This document shows positions 7,201-14,424 of a stretch of 25,595 nt of DNA, in pieces (within the stretch, counting starts at the first letter, position 1; each line of letters opens with the position of its first letter). This DNA comes from JABWCK01 sp043822385 (GTDB taxonomy: Archaea > Micrarchaeota > Micrarchaeia > Norongarragalinales > Norongarragalinaceae): contig JBDRBT010000022.1 of NCBI GenBank assembly GCA_043822385.1, forward strand, positions 1-25,595. Reading direction: 5' to 3'. The position numbers and the translations under genes were made by a program. Below the pieces are notes generated by a model. That model saw nothing but the letters and a program-made list of their open reading frames with translations, searched no databases and was not told where the DNA came from.

Positions 7201-8986
7201 GAAGGAAGCTGGTTCTTACAGATTCAACTTGCTTTTAGAAAACGACGGTAGAGTAGTAATGCAGAAAGCGTTGTGCTTTACTGTAGTTGGTGAAAGAAGC
7301 GCTAGTTTGAGTGCTTCACCTAATATTATTAATTTGGAAGTTGGAAAGAGCGGTATTACTCAAGTGAGTGTTTGGAATACTGGCACTATATCGCAAGTTT
7401 ATTCTTTAGAAACTGACTCGAGTGGCATTACTTCCAGCATTAATCCGTCTAACTTATTGATTAAGCCTGGTGATTCGGGTGTTTTCGATGTTGTATTGAG
7501 TAGTTCTACTGCAGGTAGTTACTCAGTGCCAATTCGCTTGAACCGCGGTTACAGTTCATCTTCTTCAAGTGGTTCAACTACGTACAGTGTTTCAATTAAT
7601 TGCGGTAACGGGCATTACGAGAGTGTTTCTTGCCAGAGTGGCAGCAGTACTTGCTATGCGTATTGTGATTACGATTACACTGGAACCTTTAACCCATCTG
7701 CTTCAATTGGTGGCGTTTCGTGTTCTTCAACTAAAGTGAATGTTATTAGTGATTTTGATGACGACGATTATTGTTGGGTGGATTATTCCAGTGAACACGT
7801 TCTTTCAGGTAATTCTGTTTCAATGACTGTTAATTACAAGCGTCTTGATTCTTCACCTGGAGATTTCGAGATTAATTGCGGTAACGGTGACACTGTTTTT
7901 GCTACTTCTTGCGGCGGAACTAGTGGTTCGTGCACTGCAACTTGCGAGTATGATTACTCTGGTTCTTTCGACGTGACTGCTGAAAGCGATTCAGGGAAAA
8001 CTTGCAAGAGCGCTAGGATTGCTGTGAGTCGTTCTAGTGATTCTTCATGCAGGTTGTCTGTAAACGAGCCTTTAATTGAAGACGGTAACGACGCTAGAGT
8101 TAGATTGAATTACTTCAATATTGGTTCTAGTTCGTCAAGCAGTGACTCGATTGATTCAGTAAACGTTTTAGTAAACGTTCTAGGAAAGAAAATTGAGTAC
8201 TCGCCGTTAGTTTCAGAAAACTTGCAGTTAGTTATTCCTCAAGAATTAGAAGTAACGCCGGGCGGTTCTACTTCCTTTAACGTTATAGTCAAGAATAATT
8301 TTTATTACAACTTGCAGAGTGTTTTATTGAGTTACAAGAATGTTCCAAGCGGAGTATTCGTGCAGCCAATTCAACCGTTTAGTTTAGGGGCTGGAGAAGA
8401 AAAAACTGTGCGCGTTTACGTTAGTACTGACAAGAATGCTTACACTGGCTTAAGGTCATTCACTTTAAAGGCTGATAGTCCTTCAGCTTCTTCAAAAGAT
8501 TACTCTGTTTCGTTGATGGTTCGTTATTCCGCGTTGAAGGAATTATCCGTAACTATTGGTTCTCCTTCATTTAGTATTGATGATTCGCAAGAAGTTACTT
8601 CTATAGTAATGCGCGTACCTGTAAAGAATACTGAGGACTACTTAGTGTCTTACTCGGTTTCAATGGAGTTACCTCTGGGTTGGACGTACTCTGTGGAAGA
8701 TTTTAGTTTAGGTGCTGGTGAAGAAAAAGAAATAGAAGTAATCTTGAGTTCCCTTGAATACGAGGATGCTGATTATGAAGCAGTGCTTCATTTGGATAGT
8801 GGCACTAAAGCAAAGTCTATTGATTTGACTATTCCCGCCAAGAGCCGGATTGGTTTCTTGAGTGGCTTGTTTACTGCTGCGGGAAGCACTGAATCAATTG
8901 TTTTAGGTTTAGTTTTGATTGGCTTGTTAGTAGCTGGTTTTTTTGCTTTAAGAATTAGAGATACTAGAAAAGAATTGGAAGAGTGA
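4292..8986 (+). CDS. Giant modular, cysteine-rich surface protein with C-terminal membrane anchor
   Basis: About 1564 residues. An N-terminal Sec-type signal peptide (MFKRLLLILTGLMLL...SA) and a C-terminal helix (~1535-1554) followed by a short charged tail indicate an extracellular protein anchored in the membrane. In order: a Cys-rich N-terminal region; a Pro-Thr linker (~121-134); a Gly/Tyr-rich stretch with two 28-residue CGDGYC...CP.DC repeats (Cys at ~164 and ~192); a Cys module; a long Pro-Thr linker (~308-342); more Cys modules; two carboxypeptidase-regulatory-like beta domains (~442-523, ~617-692); and C-terminal NEW3-like stretches, two containing FSLGAGEEK. Five modules start with CGNG/CGDG (near 254, 377, 561, 1104 and 1196), each with about five cysteines. 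I chose TTG 4292 because GGTGG lies a few bases upstream; GTG 4283 is the alternative. Likely S-layer-associated or adhesive; function not provable. Confidence 0.8.
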   Translation: MFKRLLLILTGLMLLAVGVSAVEQGICNEANGLPSGSDCVFIKNPGQIRFEQTGQCGSSLIYNCNGGLYSKYENGCVGTTYYDYSGTAQVSTWKSGSSCLNSGDYCSAVKTFNSPLCTYFYPTPTPSYPTPTPQGYDYGDWGYDGGDSGGRTYYEYGYGGYGYCGDGYCDYYSGETSFNCPYDCGYGGYGYCGDGYCDYYSGETSFNCPFDCGYYGYTSCSLYSVPHIITEKGYSEIKVSYVNLLYQPYFATVNCGNGRVAYATSCYSITGYCFASCYFDSPGYYTQTASLGGAYCSSSSVNVLPKNNPNPTPTPWPTPTPWPTPRPTITPTPTPTPVYAPSCRNSANPSFLDSSGDSAVTIYFNNFDSAVNTVQLDCGNGKTATAECSGTKTGSCLGICSFEQKTSSKTYVVKSTVRGMPCTSTTVSVSALRSEQQEPGKGSLFVSVKNAASNASIENAFVSARLNGETIAADYTDVAGTIAFSALTPGSYSITAGKNGFDSKTIVASIVKEQTTRVVIKLNELKAPSGACSMLVQPTVIRAGGSVSVLLTGNGAGVVSCGDGQVKQLQCNGACNAVCSFGAQQSYPQFFTIISSVNSKSCGSQQVRVEAPIPDTGSVLFRITDCASGDALQGVLISGSKTAFTDYLGLVTISELQPGMNYFDVSKNGFDSEKTSASIQAGKTASVGLCLNKAKTQDSCSFGFALINSPDCPYSTQQEPYQIGLRNYASMGQTIQIRYSSNAVSGPSSVVFVAAGEDTLIDVYSNNHDDVAGGESVVLTFVGAGCTKNLVLQACQSGGLTLEAVDSGKEGFVGSETCFNLLVRNKGLAKALVTMSSSSSNASYSFSQKQFMINSQETKDLEFCVKPSSSGWNSFVINADSEINDATATVSLNAFGNDDFGVSSSDSCYSISAGTTLTNQPVSIYNDALSGDFKVSVSDNDLNAVLLEDYLYGFEKGSTRTIFLRLDAFEKEAGSYRFNLLLENDGRVVMQKALCFTVVGERSASLSASPNIINLEVGKSGITQVSVWNTGTISQVYSLETDSSGITSSINPSNLLIKPGDSGVFDVVLSSSTAGSYSVPIRLNRGYSSSSSSGSTTYSVSINCGNGHYESVSCQSGSSTCYAYCDYDYTGTFNPSASIGGVSCSSTKVNVISDFDDDDYCWVDYSSEHVLSGNSVSMTVNYKRLDSSPGDFEINCGNGDTVFATSCGGTSGSCTATCEYDYSGSFDVTAESDSGKTCKSARIAVSRSSDSSCRLSVNEPLIEDGNDARVRLNYFNIGSSSSSSDSIDSVNVLVNVLGKKIEYSPLVSENLQLVIPQELEVTPGGSTSFNVIVKNNFYYNLQSVLLSYKNVPSGVFVQPIQPFSLGAGEEKTVRVYVSTDKNAYTGLRSFTLKADSPSASSKDYSVSLMVRYSALKELSVTIGSPSFSIDDSQEVTSIVMRVPVKNTEDYLVSYSVSMELPLGWTYSVEDFSLGAGEEKEIEVILSSLEYEDADYEAVLHLDSGTKAKSIDLTIPAKSRIGFLSGLFTAAGSTESIVLGLVLIGLLVAGFFALRIRDTRKELEE
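4760..4927 (+). repeat. 84-base tandem duplication inside the giant surface-protein gene
   Basis: Copies 4760-4843 and 4844-4927 each encode 28 residues with the pattern GYGGYGYCGDGYC...GETSFNCP.DC. The copies differ at only a handful of bases; nearly all differences are third positions (such as tgt/tgc, ggc/ggt, gat/gac) and only one residue changes (Tyr to Phe). The CGDGxC...GE...CP.DC pattern recurs in archaeal surface proteins; by its cysteine spacing it may be a small disulfide- or metal-stabilised module. Confidence 0.9.
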
Positions 8987-8993
8987 TGTTTTA

Positions 8994-11192
8994 GTGAAAA
9001 AGATTTTGTTTGTATTGTTGTTGGCGCAAGTAGTTTTTGCTGCTTCGTCAATGGATTTCGTTAGTTCAGAGACTTTGAGTTCTTGCCCGTGTGACCCGGT
9101 TACTTTCAAGTTTTTGATTCACACGCCTGATGCTTCAGAATCTTTTTCAATTAGTGTTACTACCCCAGATGGAGTTAGTGCTAGCGCTCCTCAAACAGTT
9201 CAGTCTTTCAGCGAGAAAGAGTTTGAAGTAATTGTGACTAGTTCCTGCAGCATGCAGCAAGGAGATTATTTTGTTAAAGTCAAGGCTACTGGCAGTAAGG
9301 GTTCTGTTTTAGAAAAACAAGGCTTTCTTAGGGTAAAATTATGCACTCGCGTTGGAGTATCAATGCCTTCAGTGCAGAGTGTTTGCCCTGGGGACGAAAC
9401 CAAGTACTTGATTACTGTAGACAATAATGGCCGTTTTACTGAAAACGGCGTTGTTAGTGTTGACTTGGATGTTTCATTGTTTTCAATGGGTTCTAATTCT
9501 TTTGATTTATCCCCTGGAGAATCGAAACAATTCACTATGCTTGTTTCTATTCCTCGTGGTTTTCCTCCAGCTCAAATTCCGTTTAAAGTAACTGCTGTTA
9601 GTGATTACTCGTTCAAGGAAGCTTTTTCTGTTCTTGATATTGGTGGCTTGCAGTGTTCTAATTTAGTGATTACTTTACCGGCAATAATCGAGGCGCAAGC
9701 TGGAGCTACTACTCCGGCAGGAGTTTCCTTCAAGAACTTGGGTTCCAAGGATGATTTTGAAATTACTTTAAGTTGCCCGAAATTCACGAGCATTGATTTA
9801 AATAAAATTTCTCTTGAAACCGGTGAAACTACGTCGGGAGTATTGAGCGTAAAGCCTTCTGCTTCTGATTCTAACAAGGAATTTGATTGCGTTGTTAATG
9901 CAAAGAGCACTCGCTACAACTCGTTGTTTTACGGTAAAACCAAAATCGTGGTGAAAGACTTCATTAAGGGTTTTGTTAAAGCTGTTGTTTCAGGAAACAA
10001 AGTTAGTGCTTGCGAGGGAGACCTTGTTGAAATAGAGTTTGAAATAGATAATACTGGCCGTGCTGCGTCGTACGATATTTCTTTAAGTGGTTTGCCTGCT
10101 TTTTCTGATTCTGCTTTAGTGAGTGTTGGTGAAGCAAGCAAGAAGCGTTTTACTGTTTCTTCAGTAGCAAAACAAGGCGCGATTACTGTTAATGCAGCTA
10201 ACGAGTTTGTTTCTTCTTCAGCAACAGTGTTGATTGAAGCAAGGGATTGTTATTCTTCAAGCGTGCAGGCTTCGAAAACCGAGGTTTCAGTGTGTCCTTT
10301 AGCTAAAGATAGTGTTTCAATTAAAGTAAAAAACACTGGAGAAAAAGCTGATTCTTACGTTTACTCGATTGGTTCAGGTACTGCTAAAACTTCTTTAAGC
10401 AAGCAATCAAGCCAGCTTAATGCGAATGCTGAAGATTCTGTTTTATTGATTGTAGCGCCTTTGGAATCACAGTATGGTTCTACTGAAGTTATTTCATTCA
10501 AGTCTCAAGGCCGTGATGCTGCTACCACGAGCATTACTTTGCGGGTTCCATCAAAGGAAGTTTGTTTTGACTTGGGTTTAGTAATAGAGCAAGTAAAGGA
10601 AGTTCACAAATTAACTATTGAACCAAAACAAACTCGAATAGAATGCGAACAATGCAGTACTGCTTCATTAGAGTTATTATTAAAGAACACAGGTAGTTTT
10701 GATGAAAGCGTTTACTTGTCTACTGACACTCTTTGGGTGTTCATTAATCCTGAAGAAATAGTGTTAAGCAAGGGTGAATCCAAGCAATTATTCTTGTTCT
10801 TTTCTCCAACTGCTCAAATACAACCTGGGGAACACTCGGTTGTATTAGCTGCTGGAAACCAAAAGGCGTCAGTTAAACTAAAGTTGTTAGTTAACGTGGT
10901 TGCTTTCGGTGAAGCTGGAGAATTAGGTATTACGGTAGAATCTATTGAAGAAACCACTTCAGAGGAAGGCGTTGATTCTTCTCCTTTAAGCAAGATTAGT
11001 GGCGCTTTCACTGCAAACGCTAGCTTGGTTGCGTTAGGTTTAGTATTACTAGCTGGAATTGGAGTTTTCTGGTTTTTATTAAAGAAAGAAAAAACTGTTG
11101 AAAACGCTGAAGAACCGCCTGTAGAGGAAGTTGAAGAAAAACCTGTTGAAAAACAAATTAAGGAGAAAAAGAAGGCTAAAAAGAAAAAGTAA
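8994..11192 (+). CDS. Secreted multi-domain (NEW3/CARDB-like) surface protein with C-terminal anchor
   Basis: The protein has 732 residues, with a signal peptide (MKKILFVLLLAQVVFA) and a C-terminal membrane helix (~678-698) followed by a 34-residue Glu/Lys-rich tail ending in poly-Lys, presumably cytosolic. Between them are about six Ig-like modules of 90-120 residues, most opening with a cysteine followed by an acidic or proline residue and containing a (N)NTG-type turn: cysteines near 31, 131, 221, 340, 434 and 551. This matches the style of NEW3/CARDB domains in archaeal S-layer and adhesin-like proteins. The GTG start lies seven bases after the giant protein's stop, so the two are probably co-transcribed and may work together in the cell envelope. 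No enzyme motif is seen. Confidence 0.8.
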   Translation: MKKILFVLLLAQVVFAASSMDFVSSETLSSCPCDPVTFKFLIHTPDASESFSISVTTPDGVSASAPQTVQSFSEKEFEVIVTSSCSMQQGDYFVKVKATGSKGSVLEKQGFLRVKLCTRVGVSMPSVQSVCPGDETKYLITVDNNGRFTENGVVSVDLDVSLFSMGSNSFDLSPGESKQFTMLVSIPRGFPPAQIPFKVTAVSDYSFKEAFSVLDIGGLQCSNLVITLPAIIEAQAGATTPAGVSFKNLGSKDDFEITLSCPKFTSIDLNKISLETGETTSGVLSVKPSASDSNKEFDCVVNAKSTRYNSLFYGKTKIVVKDFIKGFVKAVVSGNKVSACEGDLVEIEFEIDNTGRAASYDISLSGLPAFSDSALVSVGEASKKRFTVSSVAKQGAITVNAANEFVSSSATVLIEARDCYSSSVQASKTEVSVCPLAKDSVSIKVKNTGEKADSYVYSIGSGTAKTSLSKQSSQLNANAEDSVLLIVAPLESQYGSTEVISFKSQGRDAATTSITLRVPSKEVCFDLGLVIEQVKEVHKLTIEPKQTRIECEQCSTASLELLLKNTGSFDESVYLSTDTLWVFINPEEIVLSKGESKQLFLFFSPTAQIQPGEHSVVLAAGNQKASVKLKLLVNVVAFGEAGELGITVESIEETTSEEGVDSSPLSKISGAFTANASLVALGLVLLAGIGVFWFLLKKEKTVENAEEPPVEEVEEKPVEKQIKEKKKAKKKK

Positions 11193-11219
11193 GCTGTTTT
11201 TTAACTAGCTTTACTTTTT
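11184..11219 (+). terminator. Stem-loop with T-tracts after the surface-protein operon
   Basis: AAAAAGTAAGCT (11184-11195, overlapping the stop codon) pairs with AGCTTTACTTTTT (11207-11219) with one bulged base. The loop contains six T and the downstream arm itself ends in five T. This fits an end of the 4292-11192 transcript. Confidence 0.5.
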
Positions 11220-11255
11220 CTATTTTGTTAAAACCCCTTCACGTGGTGTTGTAAA

Positions 11256-11315
11256 ATGACTGATGTATTAAGGAAGTATACTGATAATTTGTTAGAATTT
11301 CTTGGTTTGAAATGA
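11256..11315 (+). CDS. Possible 19-residue microprotein ahead of the KaiC-like gene
   Basis: ATG 11256 opens 19 codons ending at TGA 11313-11315 and encodes MTDVLRKYTDNLLEFLGLK, a plausible amphipathic helix. Its start context, GTGGTGTTGTAAAATG, closely resembles the GGTGGTGTTTTAATG ahead of the aminopeptidase gene at 12078, which argues for real translation. It sits in the 168-base gap between the surface-protein gene and the KaiC-like gene, directly before that gene's TATA box. It might be a small protein or a leader peptide. So short an open frame can occur by chance, hence modest confidence. Confidence 0.4.
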   Translation: MTDVLRKYTDNLLEFLGLK

Positions 11316-11317
11316 AC

Positions 11318-11327
11318 CTATAAAGTA
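11318..11327 (+). promoter_or_regulatory. TATA box of the KaiC-like gene
   Basis: CTATAAAGTA lies 33 bases ahead of ATG 11361, placing the transcript start near 11350 and giving a very short leader without an obvious ribosome binding site. Confidence 0.5.
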
Positions 11328-11360
11328 TTTTAACTCTAATTGTTTTTCTTATTTTATCAA

Positions 11361-12065
11361 ATGGTTAACAGAGTAAAGACCGGAATCCCGGGAATGGATG
11401 AGTTAATAGAAGGCGGTTTTCCAGAGTCTTCTTCAATACTAGTTTCTGGTTCAGCTGGATGCGGCAAGAGTATTTTTTGTTTAGAGTACTTGTATAACGG
11501 CGGTAAATTGTTTAACGAGCCTGGCGTTTACGTTACTTTAGAAGAACACCCGAATAACTTGTGGTGGATGTCCCAGCGTTTCAAGTGGGATTTGCTTTCT
11601 TTAGAGAGAGAAAACTTGCTGAAGGTTTACAAGTTTGACCCGACGCCTGATTCGCGTAATAATATTGAGGCTCAAACTAAGAAAATTGTTGATAAAGCAA
11701 GGCAATTAAACGCGAAACGACTCGTGATTGATTCTATTACTGCGTTCTCGTTTTGGGTTGACGACTTGTCTAAAATTCGTTATACTATTTATTCTTTAAT
11801 TGAAGAATTACGTGAAATTAATTGCACTACTTTACTTACTGTAGAGTCTGCGCCAGGCCGGGATAGTATTTCGAGGTTTGGAGTGGAAGAATTCTTGGTT
11901 GATGGTATAGTTCAACTGCACTTTAGGCCGCCTCATCGGTCTCTTTTCGTGCGTAAAATGCGTGGTACAAAACACGACGTGCGAGTGCATCCTTTAGAAA
12001 TAAACGATGACGGCATTTCTGTTGATTCAAAGAGCGAAATCTTGTGGGAAGCACTCAAGGATTAA
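11361..12065 (+). CDS. KaiC-like RecA-superfamily ATPase, single domain
   Basis: About 234 residues from ATG 11361 (MVNRVKTGIPGMDELIEGGF, the standard opening of KaiC-domain ATPases); an in-frame TTG at 11340 is less likely because it falls close to the predicted transcript start. Walker A is GSAGCGKS (30-37), catalytic Glu-Glu lies near 61-62, and Walker B is RLVIDS with Asp 124. There is one KaiC domain, as in many archaeal signalling or regulatory ATPases and in the archaellum protein ArlH. No archaellum genes are near, so I do not assign that role, although a pilus locus lies 6.5 kb downstream. Only the GGTGGTG ribosome binding site and spacer (12 bases) separate it from the aminopeptidase gene, so they are probably co-transcribed. 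Substrate or partner unknown. Confidence 0.85.
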   Translation: MVNRVKTGIPGMDELIEGGFPESSSILVSGSAGCGKSIFCLEYLYNGGKLFNEPGVYVTLEEHPNNLWWMSQRFKWDLLSLERENLLKVYKFDPTPDSRNNIEAQTKKIVDKARQLNAKRLVIDSITAFSFWVDDLSKIRYTIYSLIEELREINCTTLLTVESAPGRDSISRFGVEEFLVDGIVQLHFRPPHRSLFVRKMRGTKHDVRVHPLEINDDGISVDSKSEILWEALKD

Positions 12066-12077
12066 GGTGGTGTTTTA

Positions 12078-13535
12078 ATGGATTTTAAAGTAGTTGGAGA
12101 CAGCCTTACTAGAAAAACGGATTGCTTGGTTGTAGGCGTTTTCGAAAGCCAGGAATTAACGGGTTACTTGAAGAAGTTGGATTCTGCTTTGAATGGGGAA
12201 TTAAAAACTGCTTTCTCGAAAAAAGAATTCACTGGAAAAAAAGATGAAGTGTTTGGAGCGCGTTTCCTTGGCAAGCTTTCTGCTAGGCGCGTATTGTTTT
12301 TTGGTTTAGGTAAAAAGAAAGACTTTAACTCGCTCTCGTTAAGGAAGTCGTTTGGTTCTATTGCTGGAGCTGCTGCTTTCAAGAGCGAGTCTTTGTGTTT
12401 TGGCGTGCCGCCTGAAGCTAATTCTTTAGTTAAGGAAATAATTGAGGCCGTGCGCGTTGGAGTTTACTCTTTCGACAAGTACAAAACTAAAGAAAAAAGC
12501 GAAGTGAAATTGAAAACCGTTTTTTTGGCTACTACCGACGTGAAGAAAGGCGAAGCTGGTTTGAAGGCCGGCGTGATTTTTGCTGAAGCACAAGAATTCG
12601 CGAGGAATTTGAGTAACGAACACGCTTCTTTAGCTACTCCTGAATGGATTGCTCGCCAGGCTTTGAGTTTAAAGGGAGTAAAAACGCGAGTATTGCGCGA
12701 GAAAGAATTAAAGAAAGAAAAACTCGAAGCGTTGCTGGCTGTTGGCGCTGGAGCTGAAAACAAGCCGTGTTTGATCGTAATGGAGTATCAGGGTGGTAAA
12801 AAGAATGAGAAACCAATTGCTTTTATTGGGAAAGGAATTACTTTCGATTCAGGCGGAATTTCTTTAAAGCCTTCACAAGCAATGGATGAAATGCGTTTTG
12901 ACAAGAGTGGCGCTTGCGCAGTAATTGCTTTAATGAGTGCGTTGCACAAGCTTGGAGTAAAAAAGAATGTTGTTGGCGTGTGCGCTATGGCTGAAAACGA
13001 TCCTTCGGGTAGTGCTTTCAAGCCTGGTGACATTATTAAAACTGCTTCAGGCAAGACTATTCAAGTATTGAATACTGACGCTGAAGGAAGACTAGTTTTA
13101 GTGGATGCTATTTATTACGCGCAAAAAAAATTCAAGCCCTCCACAATAATTGACTTTGCTACTCTCACTGGAGCGTGCGTTGTTGCTTTAGGTGACGTGT
13201 GCAGTGGTCTTCTTTCGAATGACGAGGCTCTAGCTCGCAAAGTATTCAAGGCTGGTGAAGCTTCAGGCGAACGCGTGTGGCAGTTGCCTTTGTATGAAGA
13301 ATACGACGATAAAATCAAGAGTGATTTTGCTGACGTGAAGAATATTGGGCAAGCCGGAATGTCCGGAACGCAGTCTGCAGCTAGCTTCCTTAAAGCATTC
13401 GTGAAGGATGGCGTGAAGTGGGCTCACTTGGATATTGCTGGAACTGCTTACGCTTCAACAAAAACTCCTGTTTTTAGTGTTGGAGCTACTGGCGTGGGTG
13501 TTAAAATGAGTTTAGAATTACTAAATTTGCTTTAA
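12078..13535 (+). CDS. pepA: Leucyl aminopeptidase, peptidase family M17
   Basis: A 485-residue cytosolic exopeptidase that removes N-terminal amino acids with two metal ions. All five metal ligands are visible with the spacing of E. coli PepA: Lys252 and Asp257 in GKGITFDSGG, Asp275 in DEMRFDKSGA, and Asp334 and Glu336 in NTDAEGRL; Arg338 is the conserved active-site arginine. The N-terminal ~160 residues form the usual regulatory/oligomerisation domain. The length is normal for the family. Translation starts at ATG 12078, six bases after a clear GGTGGTG site (12066-12072). Likely role: peptide turnover and amino-acid recycling. It shares a transcript with the KaiC-like gene. Confidence 0.93.
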   Translation: MDFKVVGDSLTRKTDCLVVGVFESQELTGYLKKLDSALNGELKTAFSKKEFTGKKDEVFGARFLGKLSARRVLFFGLGKKKDFNSLSLRKSFGSIAGAAAFKSESLCFGVPPEANSLVKEIIEAVRVGVYSFDKYKTKEKSEVKLKTVFLATTDVKKGEAGLKAGVIFAEAQEFARNLSNEHASLATPEWIARQALSLKGVKTRVLREKELKKEKLEALLAVGAGAENKPCLIVMEYQGGKKNEKPIAFIGKGITFDSGGISLKPSQAMDEMRFDKSGACAVIALMSALHKLGVKKNVVGVCAMAENDPSGSAFKPGDIIKTASGKTIQVLNTDAEGRLVLVDAIYYAQKKFKPSTIIDFATLTGACVVALGDVCSGLLSNDEALARKVFKAGEASGERVWQLPLYEEYDDKIKSDFADVKNIGQAGMSGTQSAASFLKAFVKDGVKWAHLDIAGTAYASTKTPVFSVGATGVGVKMSLELLNLL

Positions 13536-13575
13536 CGCAAATGTTTTTCTTCCTTTACTCCTTATTTTACTGAGT

Positions 13576-14388
13576 ATGCGTTACTTGTTGTTTGTATTGT
13601 TGTTGGCTTCAACCTTAACTGCGGTTCTGGAAGTTTCTTCTCCAATAAAAAAAACTGTTTCAGTGCAAGGAGAGGAAGTATTTCTTGGAGTTATTGGTCC
13701 AGGGCAAACTATTGAGTTAGTTGCTGATCGGAGTTCAGGAATTAAAGCAGTTACTTCTGCTGATGGAACTGGAATAGCTAAGTGGGATCACTTGGTTGCG
13801 GTTGACTTGCCTAGTGGCTGGACTAGTCAGCCTTCAAAGTTTTACGAGCAACCCATGCGTTTATTCATTACTGCTGACGCGCATGCTCCTGACGGGGATT
13901 ACTTTGTTTCAGTGCGTTCTCTAGATGAGTATGAGGGTGCTGGAACGCTTTTGTTTAAAGCAAAAATCAAGATTTCAAGAAACGTTCTAGACGTTAGTTT
14001 GTTTCAAAACGATTTGAGTACTGGAGCTGGACAACCCGCAGTATTTTTCGTTCGATTAAGCAACAAGGGCGTTGCTTCAGACGCGTTTGAAATTTCTTTG
14101 CTTGACTTGCCTCAAGCTTGGGTTTACTCTAAGAAAGTATTAGTGCCTTTGGAATCTGAAGTTTTAGTGCCGTACGAGTTGATTGCCGAGGAAGACGGCG
14201 AGTATGATTTTGATTTTAATGTAGAGAGTTTGTCTAGCCGCGAGATTAACGTGAAAAAGAAAGCTGTTTTGCGAGTTGAAGCTAGTTTAGAACAAGACTT
14301 GCGTGCAATAAGCAAGGGTGCTTTATTGTTTCCAAGCGGGGAACAAATCGTTTACGCTTTATTAGGCTTCTTTTATTCCTTCGACTAA
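13576..14388 (+). CDS. Secreted NEW3-like surface protein without a clear membrane anchor
   Basis: The 270-residue protein has a typical signal peptide (MRYLLFVLLLASTLTA). The mature part looks all-beta with NEW3-type features (DAFEISLLDLP, VLVPYELIAEEDGEYDF), like the modules in the two large surface proteins upstream. It ends in a short hydrophobic stretch (IVYALLGFFYSFD) that is not a convincing membrane helix and has no charged tail. It may be held on the surface by protein contacts, or the stretch may be a sorting or assembly tail. I see no cysteine in the mature protein. The start is ATG 13576, without a ribosome binding site. No enzyme motif is seen, so function is unknown. Confidence 0.7.
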   Translation: MRYLLFVLLLASTLTAVLEVSSPIKKTVSVQGEEVFLGVIGPGQTIELVADRSSGIKAVTSADGTGIAKWDHLVAVDLPSGWTSQPSKFYEQPMRLFITADAHAPDGDYFVSVRSLDEYEGAGTLLFKAKIKISRNVLDVSLFQNDLSTGAGQPAVFFVRLSNKGVASDAFEISLLDLPQAWVYSKKVLVPLESEVLVPYELIAEEDGEYDFDFNVESLSSREINVKKKAVLRVEASLEQDLRAISKGALLFPSGEQIVYALLGFFYSFD

Positions 14389-14390
14389 GC

Positions 14391-14400
14391 TTTTTTTACT
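14391..14400 (+). promoter_or_regulatory. T-tract: terminator of upstream gene and possible TATA box of elp3
   Basis: CTTTTTTTACT follows the stop of the secreted-protein gene within three bases and ends 24 bases ahead of ATG 14425. At that distance it could also position transcription to start at the ATG itself (a leaderless message). The dual role is inference. Confidence 0.4.
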
Positions 14401-14424
14401 AGCTGAATCACTTTACTTATTACG

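Noticed and set aside
8880..8986. Archaeosortase-type sorting signal (PGF) at the end of the giant protein
   Set aside because: No PGF or similar tripeptide precedes the helix. It looks like a plain membrane anchor.
11256..11315. Possible C/D-box guide RNA (CTGATGT ... CTGAT)
   Set aside because: The C box matches poorly (two mismatches), no paired C'/D' boxes are seen, and the small open frame with a good ribosome binding site explains the stretch better.
11361..12065. Archaellum protein ArlH/FlaH as identity of the KaiC-like ATPase
   Set aside because: No archaellin, arlI or arlJ lies beside it, and its neighbour is an aminopeptidase. The Walker motifs alone do not separate ArlH from other KaiC-like proteins.
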